A DNA stretch of 64,000 bases from MPNP01 sp026710155 (lineage in GTDB: Bacteria; Pseudomonadota; Alphaproteobacteria; Rhodobacterales; Rhodobacteraceae), in NCBI GenBank assembly GCA_965200885.1, contig OZ241737.1:2542001-2606000 (forward strand), given 5' to 3'. Made by a program: the position numbers and the translations under genes. Below, one piece after another: positions 54,286-62,999 of this stretch (the first letter of the stretch is position 1; every line of letters starts with the position of its first letter). A model generated the notes under the pieces. The model saw only the letters and a list, made by a program, of their open reading frames with translations, had not been told where the DNA came from and made no database searches.

Positions 54286-55761
54286 TCAGGGCTCCTGCGG
54301 TTCAGTTTTGTAAAACCGGAACAGGTCAAGCCATTCCCGTTGAATTTTTTTTGGCAGTTCCTTTACCTCACTCTCGGGAAAGTCTCCCATAATAAATCCT
54401 AAGCCAAACAAGCTTCGTCCAATCTGTAATTTTCGATCCGGGATGACATTGCCCAGGACTGGAGTTTCATTTTCGATTTGGGTAATAAGGAGCCAGGTGT
54501 CGAAGGCCCTATTCCACTCCCCTTTATCAAAACCCCTTTCAAGTCTGCTGTATGGATTTTTCCGGGGTGATTGCCCTTCATCAGGATACTTGGGATAGAG
54601 TGCTGGCAAGCTGTCTGAATATCCCAGATATGAGTTCAGATCATCCGGAGTGATGGTCGCATCGAGGAATCTGGGATAGAGTTCGGGACAGACGACTTTT
54701 GCAATGATCAGATCAACCATGACAGCATACTTCCCTTCAGGAGAATTATTTCCATAAATAGAAGCATCATGGGAATTATCATATTTGTATTCCAGGGCTT
54801 CGCTGCTGGCCAGTGTTACAGCCGATACAATGTGTTCGATTTGGCGGAGGGAAACGGGATTGTTACGCGCAACAAGCTTGATCCGAATTTTCAACCATTT
54901 GACTATATGATCCGGAACCTCCATTTGCCGGCAGAGACAATCAAGATACCTTGAAACATTCCGGACTTCTTGGTTTTTACCTGTGACCTCTTCCGGAAGT
55001 TCCAGCCTGATCCTTATGAATTTCTGAAGGTACTCCCCGGCATCGATTTCTGCTCCATACCTGGTGCTGACCATGTTTTCCAGTGCCTTGAGGTTGACCC
55101 CAAGGATAAAATGGACATTATCAACGGAGAAGAAATGCTTGATGACCTCCAGCACTTCCAGGGCATAATCCGGGCGGCACCGATCAAGTTCGTCAACAAC
55201 GAAAATAAACTTTTTGCCGTTTTCTCCGAATGTCAGTGATTTGAGGGACTTGTGGAATTCCTCCATCGCCTTGCTTCTATCTTCCTCCCGTTGCCAGTAT
55301 TCCTCCAGATGTTTGTCAGTTTCCCCAGCAACACAAGTGGCAAGGGGAGTTCCAGCTTCCGACAAGCCTGAGGTTGCAAACGCTGCTCCCACACGGGCAC
55401 CGGCCTGAACAACCTTGAAAGCAATTTTCTTAATCTTCTTGAATGTTTCCTTATCGCTTGTTTGCCCTTCCAGCTCAGCAACCAGGGCGGGGAGTGGATC
55501 ACTGATGTAATCATGGGCAAAGGCATCGAAATAAACCATTGTTGTACTGTCTCCGAAGGACTTCACATGGTGGCCCACCCACCGACGCAGGAACCAGGAC
55601 TTGCCGGAACCCCACTTGCCATCTAGGGCAACGACCAGCGGATTTTCAAACCGGTTCAAAAGGTCCGACAGGGCTTCACCTGTTTGCCTGCGGGCCAGAA
55701 GATCATCCTCTCCAAAGCCGTCCTCATACAAATTGATCGATTGTTCAGTAAATAGTTTCAT
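54286..55761 (-). CDS. KAP-family P-loop NTPase
   Basis: About 490 residues from the ATG of MKLFTEQSINLYEDGF (GAGAGG lies upstream; the ATG at 55803 is less likely). Walker A is ALDGKWGSGKSWFLRRW near residue 50, followed by the KAP hallmark VYFDAFAHDYISDPLPALVAEL. Walker B is FIFVVDELDRCRPDYALEVLEVIKHFF near 185. A Gly/Ala-rich segment (VVQAGARVGAAFATSGL, about residues 115-140) may be the membrane-associated insert of this family. KAP proteins occur in animals and, sporadically, on bacterial plasmids and accessory islands. Some are associated with defence; the role here is unknown. The gene is intact amid broken neighbours. Confidence 0.85.
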   Translation of the reverse strand: MKLFTEQSINLYEDGFGEDDLLARRQTGEALSDLLNRFENPLVVALDGKWGSGKSWFLRRWVGHHVKSFGDSTTMVYFDAFAHDYISDPLPALVAELEGQTSDKETFKKIKKIAFKVVQAGARVGAAFATSGLSEAGTPLATCVAGETDKHLEEYWQREEDRSKAMEEFHKSLKSLTFGENGKKFIFVVDELDRCRPDYALEVLEVIKHFFSVDNVHFILGVNLKALENMVSTRYGAEIDAGEYLQKFIRIRLELPEEVTGKNQEVRNVSRYLDCLCRQMEVPDHIVKWLKIRIKLVARNNPVSLRQIEHIVSAVTLASSEALEYKYDNSHDASIYGNNSPEGKYAVMVDLIIAKVVCPELYPRFLDATITPDDLNSYLGYSDSLPALYPKYPDEGQSPRKNPYSRLERGFDKGEWNRAFDTWLLITQIENETPVLGNVIPDRKLQIGRSLFGLGFIMGDFPESEVKELPKKIQREWLDLFRFYKTEPQEP

Positions 55762-56098
55762 GTTGCCTCTCGGGTCCAGAAATGTTTGCGAATGGAGAAG
55801 CAAATGGGCTTGCAGTAGATTTGCTCTTGACCCTTTTCCCCTTTCCTATCCTCAAGTATTCCTGTGGAATTGCCAGTCAACCGGGTATCTCGATCAAACC
55901 ATCTCAAAAATATTTCCTGAGAATACACAATTAAATTTTGCAATGCCCTACAACAATCCCAATGATTACAACCAAGCACCCGTTGGCATGGGTTGACAGA
56001 TTGTTTTCTGGCCTTGTGTTGGAATAAAAAAAGTCGGGTTTGACATTTGCCCATTGAGAACGAGAGTTAGAAGTAGTCTTGTTTAACCATAAGAAACA
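55762..56098. other. Intergenic region between divergent KAP and TPR-like genes
   Basis: No supported gene; it should carry the promoters of both flanking genes. Confidence 0.45.
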
Positions 56099-56503
56099 TT
56101 GAGTGTTGCCTTGGACGAACAGGACGATCTTTGTAATAAACTCATTCGTGATACCCATTACAACAAGGGGAATTCACACTTCCTGCTCAATGAATTCGAC
56201 AAGGCTTATGAAAGTTTTTCCCTTTCAGGTTTGAGAAGTCAAGCCCTACTTGGTATGGGGAATTCCAAATTGAAATTGGGAGAGTATCTGGAAGCATTGG
56301 AAAATTATGACAAGGGAAAAGGGTTGGTACCAAAAAGATCAGCTGTTTCTTGTTATAAGAATGCTTTATTAGCAAATAAACTAATTCAAGCAGATTGCCC
56401 TAATCCCATGACTTTTACAGGCAACACCGGTAATTTTGGTAACTGGGGATTTGGTAAAGGTTACAAAGGGTTGCCTGGTATTGAAGTTTCTTTAAATCCA
56501 TGA
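56099..56503 (+). CDS. Small TPR-like protein
   Basis: A 134-residue frame from a TTG with no clear ribosome-binding site. Two tetratricopeptide-like helix pairs are visible (IRDTHYNKGNSHFLLNEF, DKAYESFS and ALLGMGNSKLKLGEYLEAL, ENYDKG). A Gly/Asn-rich tail (NTGNFGNWGFGKGYKGLPG) follows. It resembles the C-terminal part of BatE-type TPR proteins, so it may be a fragment whose N-terminus is lost. TPR domains mediate protein contacts; no partner is evident. Confidence 0.45.
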   Translation: MSVALDEQDDLCNKLIRDTHYNKGNSHFLLNEFDKAYESFSLSGLRSQALLGMGNSKLKLGEYLEALENYDKGKGLVPKRSAVSCYKNALLANKLIQADCPNPMTFTGNTGNFGNWGFGKGYKGLPGIEVSLNP

Positions 56504-56756
56504 CCAATGGGGCAGAAATAGGTTTCTATTTGAAAAATCTACGGGTTTTTACCCTTTATGTCGGACAGAACCTCGTTTTTCAATAATTGAATGAGAAGGT
56601 CAATGGTATTGTTGAGGATGAAGTGAAAACAAGCAAGCGATGAGCAAACTGTCAGCAAAGCAATACTAAAGTGGAAATTCGGCTGTAATAATAAGTTCAA
56701 TCTTGTTTCAAGGAAGTTAACCGGAAAACAATCCACTTTTATTGACGAGGAAGCTT
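56504..56756. other. Intergenic, no feature seen
   Basis: About 250 nt downstream of both the TPR-like and LysM genes; no convincing terminator. Confidence 0.4.
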
Positions 56757-58511
56757 CTATTTTAGAGGGGTGGTTGTTTCGTTATCGTCAACTGGTACTA
56801 CAAATATCTGCCCCGGGTAAATCAAATCAGGATCATCAATCTGATCCTTGTTGGCATTGTAAATTCTTACGTACAGTCTGCCCAGCCCATAATTACTTCT
56901 GGAAATACCCCATAGCGTAAATCCCTTTTGCACTGTAACAAGGGTAGCCAATTTTGGATTTTCCTGGATTTTCTCTTGTGCTTCAATAGCCTGTTCGGGT
57001 CGTTCAATCCTCAATGGCGTTTCAACCTTTTGGACTACCTTGCCCTCATCACCCACTTCATCAATGGTCAGTAAATAGTCGCCGGGTTCGACTTCACTCA
57101 ATTCCACAGTCCACTTGCCTTCTTCAGTAATGTCCTCTGATTGAATGACATTTCCGTCCAGTAGAATCCGTGCCTCATTATCAGGGTCTCCACTACCTGA
57201 GAGGCTGAGATTGCCACCATCCTCATAGGTAACAACTCCTAGCAACAAGTCGGTTTCTGGAGAATTGACAACAACGCCTTCGTCAGATTCGGCAATCTGT
57301 ATCTGCTCAATCTGCTCACCGCCATCCTCCTGATCTTCGAGAAATATGGCAAAAAGGGTTTCATTGGAATAAACCAGTGACCCGTCAACCGGTGAAACTG
57401 CTGCTAGCTTTATCTCGATTGGTTCAGGGGATAATTCCAATGAAAAAATTGTGGTGAATTCACCATTTGGGTTTGTTGTTTCCTCGGCCACCAAAATGGA
57501 ATTTGCCAATACCCTAACCTTTATTTCAGGTGATGACCTTCCAGCAATTACTGATGTACCATCCTTGGAAAAGTTGGCTATATCAAATGTAGGTGGAATA
57601 ATTTCCAAGTGACCCTCTTTACCTTCAATCGCCTGTTCGGATATGTCCTGAGATGTTTCTTCTTCGGAAGGTACCACATCCTGGGCTGTTGTGCCGTCAG
57701 CCTTCCCTTCTGGGGGCTCTTCCGTCACTGTATCCCCCATGGGTTGTGGTTCAACGGTTTCTTCTCCAGCCTGGGTTTCCATGGCTTCAGGTTCGGATGC
57801 ATCCCCGGCCTTCCCTTCTTCGGAAGGTACCACACCCTGGGCTGTTGTGCCGTCAGCCTTCCCTTCTGGGGGCTCTTCCGTCACTGTATCCCCCATGGGT
57901 TGTGGTTCAACGGTTTCTTCTCCAGCCTGGGTTTCCATGGCTTCAGGTTCGGATGCATCCCCGGCCTTCCCTTCTTCGGAAGGTACCACACCCTGGGCTG
58001 TTGTGCCGTCAGCCTTCCCTTCTGGGGGCTCTTCCGTCACTGTATCCCCCATGGGTTGTGGTTCAACGGTTTCTTCTCCAGCCTGGGTTTCCATGGCTTC
58101 AGGTTCGGATGCATCCCCGGCCTTCCCTTCTTCGGAAGGTACCACACCCTGGGCTGTTGTGCCGTCAGCCTTCCCTTCTGGGGGCTCTTCCGTCACTGTA
58201 TCCCCCATGGGTTGTGGTTCAACGGTTTCTTCTCCAGCCTGGGTTTCCATGGCTTCAGGTTCGGATGCATCCCCGGCCTTCCCTTCTTCGGAAGGTACCA
58301 CACCCTGGGCTGTTGTGTCGTCGGCCTTCCCTTCTGGGGGTTCTTCCGTCACTGTATCCTCTGCTTCGGGTTCGGAAACAGACGGCTCTTCTGGTGGTGT
58401 GACCAAATCTTCCTGTTCCCTTGTCAGGAAAAATACAAGAAGCATAATTATAACAAGGGCAATGATCCCAATTACAATATTTCTATTTGAGTTGGATGAA
58501 TTCTCTGCCAT
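56757..58511 (-). CDS. LysM-domain envelope protein with acidic tandem repeats
   Basis: A 584-residue protein. The N-terminal membrane anchor is NIVIGIIALVIIMLLVFFLT. Residues about 53-285 are an acidic, Glu/Pro-rich region built from four near-identical 52-residue repeats (TVTEEPPEGKADGTTAQG...) and a partial fifth. Two or more Ig-like segments follow (SKDGTSVIAGRSSPEIKVRV; GGNLSLSGSGDPDNEARILL). A C-terminal LysM domain (VTVQKGFTLWGISRSNYG ... LIYPGQIFVVP) should bind peptidoglycan. The repeats probably form an extended spacer across the periplasm. It is divergent from the LOG-family gene, a common alphaproteobacterial neighbour. Confidence 0.88.
   Translation of the reverse strand: MAENSSNSNRNIVIGIIALVIIMLLVFFLTREQEDLVTPPEEPSVSEPEAEDTVTEEPPEGKADDTTAQGVVPSEEGKAGDASEPEAMETQAGEETVEPQPMGDTVTEEPPEGKADGTTAQGVVPSEEGKAGDASEPEAMETQAGEETVEPQPMGDTVTEEPPEGKADGTTAQGVVPSEEGKAGDASEPEAMETQAGEETVEPQPMGDTVTEEPPEGKADGTTAQGVVPSEEGKAGDASEPEAMETQAGEETVEPQPMGDTVTEEPPEGKADGTTAQDVVPSEEETSQDISEQAIEGKEGHLEIIPPTFDIANFSKDGTSVIAGRSSPEIKVRVLANSILVAEETTNPNGEFTTIFSLELSPEPIEIKLAAVSPVDGSLVYSNETLFAIFLEDQEDGGEQIEQIQIAESDEGVVVNSPETDLLLGVVTYEDGGNLSLSGSGDPDNEARILLDGNVIQSEDITEEGKWTVELSEVEPGDYLLTIDEVGDEGKVVQKVETPLRIERPEQAIEAQEKIQENPKLATLVTVQKGFTLWGISRSNYGLGRLYVRIYNANKDQIDDPDLIYPGQIFVVPVDDNETTTPLK
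57657..58355 (-). repeat. 156-bp tandem repeat array inside the LysM gene
   Basis: Four complete units of 156 bp (52 codons) plus about 75 bp of a fifth, almost identical at the DNA level. The first and last units carry the few substitutions. The unit length is a multiple of three, so copy-number change keeps the frame and changes spacer length by 52 residues per unit. High identity points to recent expansion. Confidence 0.95.
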
Positions 58512-58601
58512 GCTCTAATTCTTTATATCATTTGTAGTATAAAATACATTTTGCAAAATAATTCTACCAAGCCTAATTACACCATTTAACAGATAATAAA
58601 T

Positions 58602-59189
58602 ATGAAAAAGAATAAAATCACAAAACCAGAAAAGACCATATGCGTATTCTGTGGTTCCAGAACAGGAAAAAATCCCGGGTTTGTCAAAATAGCAGAAGAA
58701 ATCGGTACGGCATTCGCCTCTGAGGGTTGGACCCTGCTCTATGGTGCCGGAAGTTCCGGATTAATGGGGAAAGCTGCCCAGTCTGCAATGGATGCCGGGG
58801 GCAAAGTCATCGGTGTTATACCCTCACGTTTTCCGGAAGAGGTTCTACCCGATCTTTATTATACCATCAAGACCACGACCATTCAGGAACGAAAGAGCGT
58901 CATGTTCAACTGTTCTGATGCCATAGTCGTTTTACCCGGTGGTATCGGAACCCTGGAAGAGTTTTTTGAAGTGTTGACCTGGAAACAGCTTGGATGGCAT
59001 GACAAACCTGTAATACTCTTCAGTTTTGAGGGTTATTGGGACAGTATTCCAAATCTGGTGAACAACATTGTCGATAATGGATTCGCCGATGTGGATAGTC
59101 AAAAACTCTATTCGGTTGAAAGAAATTTGCCTGAACTGATTTCTCGATTGCGGGAATCCCTTTCAAGTCGCAGCTGCTCGAATGAATAG
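58602..59189 (+). CDS. LOG-family protein (TIGR00730 type)
   Basis: A 195-residue Rossmann-fold protein: ICVFCGSRTG near the start, LLYGAGSSGLMGKAAQSAMD, and the family signature VVLPGGIGTLEEFFEVLTWKQLG. Members cleave ribose 5-phosphate from cytokinin-type nucleotides or from AMP/IMP; the bacterial role is mostly nucleotide salvage or signalling. The start ATG is at 58602. Its 3' end overlaps the convergent rarD gene by 82 nt. Confidence 0.92.
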   Translation: MKKNKITKPEKTICVFCGSRTGKNPGFVKIAEEIGTAFASEGWTLLYGAGSSGLMGKAAQSAMDAGGKVIGVIPSRFPEEVLPDLYYTIKTTTIQERKSVMFNCSDAIVVLPGGIGTLEEFFEVLTWKQLGWHDKPVILFSFEGYWDSIPNLVNNIVDNGFADVDSQKLYSVERNLPELISRLRESLSSRSCSNE

Positions 59190-60052
59190 ATCGCAAGTGC
59201 TATCCAGATAAAGCAAAAGCAAACCAATGTTGAGTTGGAAACAACCTCCCCGATAACAAGAGTTGCCAGCAGAAACTGCAAGGTCGGGTTGAGGTACTGG
59301 ATCAATCCAACCTCTGTATATTTGATACGAGCGGTTGAATAGGTGAGCAGGATCAAGGGTCCTGCAGTAAACAAGCCGGAAAATAAGTACATGAGCGTAT
59401 GAAAGGGATTATTGCCAAAAAAGCCGACTGGCTTGGCACCCACTTCCCCGACACCAGACCAATGCACATACACCAAAAATCCCAAGGCAATTGGTGCTAC
59501 TAGAAGTACATCAGTTGTAACGGACATAATCGGGTCAACCGTTAGATTTTTCTTTACAAGGCTATATGCCAGAAAGGTAATCGCCAAACTCAACGGTATC
59601 CAGGGAAGGACCCCCTTGCTTATTGTAAGTATTCCTACACCTAAAGCCGCTATTCCCAAAGCAAACCACTGCCAGCGTGTAAATTTTTCCTTTAGAAAAA
59701 TTGATCCAGCCAGAACTGCCGTAAGTGGGAAGATAAAGTATCCCAAGCTTGCTTCGGTGGCATAACCGTTTTGAACGGCAAACAGGAAAATTATCCAGTT
59801 CAGGGTAATCATCGAACTACCGAAAAAAAACTTGATTGTGGTTCGTGTGTCGAAAAAAAGCAACATCAGGAATTCCCTGATCTTTTTTCGAAGTAATATA
59901 ATCAACAGGAATGTCAGCAGTGACCACCAGATTCTATGAGCCAAAACCTCCCAATGGGACGCTTGGTCAACCAACTTGAAATAATATCCGGTAAATCCCC
60001 AAATTGTACTGGCCAAGGCCATGGCCAGTACACCCTTGCTACCCTCTCTCAT
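59108..60052 (-). CDS. rarD: RarD-type EamA transporter
   Basis: A 314-residue inner-membrane protein with ten predicted helices and the RarD pattern: GVLAMALASTIWGFTGYYFKL, AHRIWWSLLTFLLIILL, NWIIFLFAVQNGYATEASLGYFI and LIQYLNPTLQFLLATLVIGE. The related E. coli protein is named for chloramphenicol sensitivity; substrate unknown. The start ATG is at 60052, 41 nt after the sodB stop on the same strand. The last 27 codons overlap the LOG gene, an unusually long tail-to-tail overlap. Confidence 0.9.
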   Translation of the reverse strand: MREGSKGVLAMALASTIWGFTGYYFKLVDQASHWEVLAHRIWWSLLTFLLIILLRKKIREFLMLLFFDTRTTIKFFFGSSMITLNWIIFLFAVQNGYATEASLGYFIFPLTAVLAGSIFLKEKFTRWQWFALGIAALGVGILTISKGVLPWIPLSLAITFLAYSLVKKNLTVDPIMSVTTDVLLVAPIALGFLVYVHWSGVGEVGAKPVGFFGNNPFHTLMYLFSGLFTAGPLILLTYSTARIKYTEVGLIQYLNPTLQFLLATLVIGEVVSNSTLVCFCFIWIALAIYSFEQLRLERDSRNREISSGKFLSTE

Positions 60053-60093
60053 CTTGCTTAAGACTTATTTTGGAAAGGGCGTATGATGTGAAT

Positions 60094-60693
60094 TTACATC
60101 CTGCTTGCTACGTTTTCCCAATTGACCAGTTTATCAAGGAAATTGGTCAGATAAGCCGGTCGCTTGTTTCTGAAATCAATGTAGTAGGAATGTTCCCAGA
60201 CATCACATCCAAGCAAGGCCGTTTGTCCAAAGCAGAGAGGATTAACACCATTCTCGGTTTTGGTGATTTTGAGGGATCCATCCTTATCCTTCACTAGCCA
60301 GACCCAGCCGGAACCAAATTGTCCAACTCCAGATGCTGCAAAGTTTTCCTTGAATGAACCCACTGTACCAAAATTATCGACGATGGCTGATTCCAGTTCT
60401 GATGGCATCGCCGAATTACCTGGTCCCATCATTTCCCAAAATTGACAATGGTTCCAATGTTGGGAAGCATTGTTGAAAATACCATTTTGGGCAACAGCAC
60501 CACTCTGGTAGGTCCCGACCACGATTTCTTCAAGTGTCTTGTTTTCCCATTCGGTTCCGGCAATCAACTTGTTGCCATTTTCAACATAGGCATTATGATG
60601 GAGGCCGTGGTGATACTCCAAAGTCTCCTGGGACATTCCTCCACTGGCAAGATCGCCATGCGAATAGGGAAGTTCGGGTAATTTAAACGTCAT
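60094..60693 (-). CDS. sodB: Superoxide dismutase, Fe type
   Basis: Converts superoxide to oxygen and peroxide in the cytoplasm. 199 residues: the first metal His is in LEYHHGLHHNAYV, the second in NASQHWNHCQFWEMMGP, and the Asp/His pair in LLGCDVWEHSYYIDFRNKRPAYL. Residues around the metal site and the overall pattern fit the iron (or cambialistic) class. The start ATG is at 60693 with AGGAG upstream (rev. TTCTCCTAA). It stands alone or with rarD downstream. Confidence 0.95.
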   Translation of the reverse strand: MTFKLPELPYSHGDLASGGMSQETLEYHHGLHHNAYVENGNKLIAGTEWENKTLEEIVVGTYQSGAVAQNGIFNNASQHWNHCQFWEMMGPGNSAMPSELESAIVDNFGTVGSFKENFAASGVGQFGSGWVWLVKDKDGSLKITKTENGVNPLCFGQTALLGCDVWEHSYYIDFRNKRPAYLTNFLDKLVNWENVASRM

Positions 60694-60914
60694 ACTTTTC
60701 TCCTAAATAAAATTCGAAACTACTGCTACTTAAGATTAGATAACCTTTTCAACTTTTTTTTCCAGATTGATGTAAGAGCAAACCCCGAGGTTTTATCAGG
60801 CAAGCATAAATCAATTTCAAAATTCAAATAAACTGGATTGAAATGCCACCTGAGTTCATATTCTCATTGGGCGTCAATTTCCAACTTAGAACCCGTTTGT
60901 TTACTTATCCGGTA

Positions 60915-61978
60915 TTAGATTTTCCTGAAATTGAACTTGAGGTATGATTTATGATAATCGTTTATCAACCAACTGATGGGAGTGAATTTAACAAACAGGT
61001 AATACATGACTACACTTGATACGAAACCAAAAACAATTGAAAACAGAATTACATTGAATTGGCTATAACCCGCTTTGAACAACTCTCCACTGATCACGGT
61101 TATGGCAAGTACATGAAAAAGATATATGGGATAAGACAATTCAACGAACCAATCAAGAATGGCATTTCGGGAAAGTATCATTTTGGTTGCAAGTCCCAGA
61201 AATAACAAACACCAAAATAGCGAGCTCATTCCCTTAAGCATCAAATATAACCTGAAATCCATTTCCAAAAGCAATTGAAGTGCCATCACTACAGTTGTAA
61301 CAAGGGCAATTGATAGAAGTGGTTTGTTTCTGGCCATCAGTGTAAAATTTTTTTGATTTGAATAGAGCACTGTTCCTGCAAGAAAATATGCAAAATAGTA
61401 AACAATATTGCCGGGTTTTATGTCCCCATATCTTTCAGGTGGCGAAAGAAAGGTATAAGGGTCCCAATTGTCATTGAGCAAACCTGCAAATGGTATTGTC
61501 AAAACTAAACACAATGCGATGACAGGAAGCCATACTGATGGCAATGGTTTGGAATAAAGACGCTTGAGTGAGGAAAATGGTACAAAAATACAAAGATCAT
61601 GCAAAAGAACAGTAGATAATAAAGAAACCAAAGATGTCCCAAGGTGAAATCCAACCTCCCATCGGTGTAGTCATACAAAAAAGCAAACAACAATAGTGTT
61701 ATGCCAATTCTTACCGTACGAGATCCCAAAAACCTGAGCGGGCCTCTTTTTTGAATAACCAGGATGGAAAAAAATCCTGCAAGGAGGAAAAACAAAGGCA
61801 TTCACCAACTTGTAATGAACCCCAATATAAGCCACACCCATTATTCTGGCTCTGGTATGTTCTTGACCCCGCGTTCTTCGGCAGCACCTGGATAGTAATA
61901 AATTAGAGGTGCATGAACAGCTAATCCCAACAGCATTGCGAATGCTCTTAGAAAATCCAGGTTATGATACCTTTGCAT
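60915..61978 (-). pseudogene. Acyltransferase-3 family membrane protein, broken
   Basis: Starts at an ATG encoding MQRYHNLDFLRAFAMLLGLA with the catalytic His in VHAPLIYYY, the family N-terminus. A TAA (about 61840) and a TGA (about 61802) interrupt it before MPLFFLLAGFF. Then near 61560 the frame shifts: SKPLPSVWLPVIALCLVLTIPF and all later helices (YFAYFLAGTVLYSN, LSYPIYLFHVLAITVISG) are in another frame. Such proteins O-acylate polysaccharides or glucans. At least three lesions make it non-functional. The MITE inserted 29 nt upstream of its start may have removed the promoter. Confidence 0.82.
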
Positions 61979-62006
61979 TCATTCCTCGGAATCCAATTCA
62001 AAATTT

Positions 62007-62194
62007 GGTGCTCATATACCTATCTAGCCATTTTGTTCAATTTCCCCTTGAATAGGGCTTCTGTACAATAGCAATCGGTGTATCCATAGAATAACATCCT
62101 TGAGGGAGCCAAACAGGAAGGATGAGACGGCTTAAAAACATTCTCTGTTTGTAGGTATTTTCTACCAAAATGGCTAGATAGGTATATAAGCACC
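62007..62194. mobile_element. 188-bp MITE with 29-bp terminal inverted repeats
   Basis: Bases 62007-62035 and the complement of 62166-62194 match at 28 of 29 positions (ends GGTGC...). The element is flanked by an 8-bp direct repeat CAAAATTT at 61999-62006 and 62195-62202, a target-site duplication. It encodes nothing. Eight-base duplications are made by the IS1595, ISL3 and IS66 families among others; the parent transposase is not in the window. A solo terminal repeat lies at 24906-24931. Confidence 0.88.
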
Positions 62195-62367
62195 CAAAAT
62201 TTAGTCGGTTTAAAGCCTATCAAATTATTTAAGGCCGTTTTTTACTATGTTCGACTGCCATTCGTGATCTGATAATATTTGATTTGAAGGAATGATCCTA
62301 TTTACAGAAATTTCAAAGTCCAACCGGTGGATAAATTTATCCCATAGTCAATTTAATTTTAGGAATG

Positions 62368-62999
62368 TTATTGAAGAGCTTCCAATCTTTTTACCCAACA
62401 ATCGAATCTTGGACACCTTTCTCGAATTATATCTAACCCTATCATTTCTGCGATTAAAGGACCGTGCGCTGTTTTATCATAATCTGGTACAAAGTTATAA
62501 ATTCTCTTACTTGGAGCTGTTTCTCCGTTATCATTGATTAACTCGGGATTAGGAAATTCTTCGGTGATATTTCTCAGTTCGTTGGCATGGTCAGGCGATG
62601 TCTCAACCAAGTCAATTAACTTTTCTATATCTGAAAACAACAATCCTTCGAATTCATGCAATTGGACGTAAGGTATGAATACATTTCCTCTACTCGGGTA
62701 ATTCTCCAGTATTCTCTCATGTATTAGTGCTTCAAGCTGGTTGACATCTAATTCACCTTTATCCCTGAAACCATAAAATCAACAAGAGAGGTTACAAAGT
62801 CATAACTATAGTGGAGAGGTACCATGTCTCTAACAAGTCTTTCTATACTGACGTTTCCTCCACCCTGATTTCTTCCTCTTGCTCTACCTAGTAGGATCGG
62901 AACTGACCAAATATCATATTGTTGCAAATGTGGGTCTAATATATTTTTGACAAATTCCTCCTCAGTTTGACCCTCAACTGAGAAGGTCAATCTTATCAA
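62368..62999 (-). pseudogene. DUF4276 family protein with a one-base frameshift
   Basis: Starts at a TTG that overlaps the TGA stop of the ATPase gene (TTGA), giving IRLTFSVEGQTEEEFVKNIL, the DUF4276 N-terminus. The frame stops after SLVDFMVSGIKVN. Restoring one T in the run near 62780 yields VDFYGFRDKGELDVNQLEAL, NVFIPYVQLHEFEGLLFSD and the rest to 62368. This is about 210 residues, the usual family length. DUF4276 proteins are Toprim-like by fold prediction and pair with AAA ATPases in probable defence modules. The lesion may be real or a sequencing error in a homopolymer. Confidence 0.8.

Noticed and set aside
57657..58355. Repeat array as a possible CRISPR
   Set aside because: Units are contiguous 156-bp copies with no unique spacers, they encode protein, and no cas genes are present.
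57609..58518. Three long plus-strand frames with perfect 52-residue periodicity opposite the LysM gene
   Set aside because: The repeat unit is 156 bp, a multiple of three, so any frame free of stops in one unit stays open in all. They lack ribosome-binding sites, and the minus-strand LysM protein explains the sequence.
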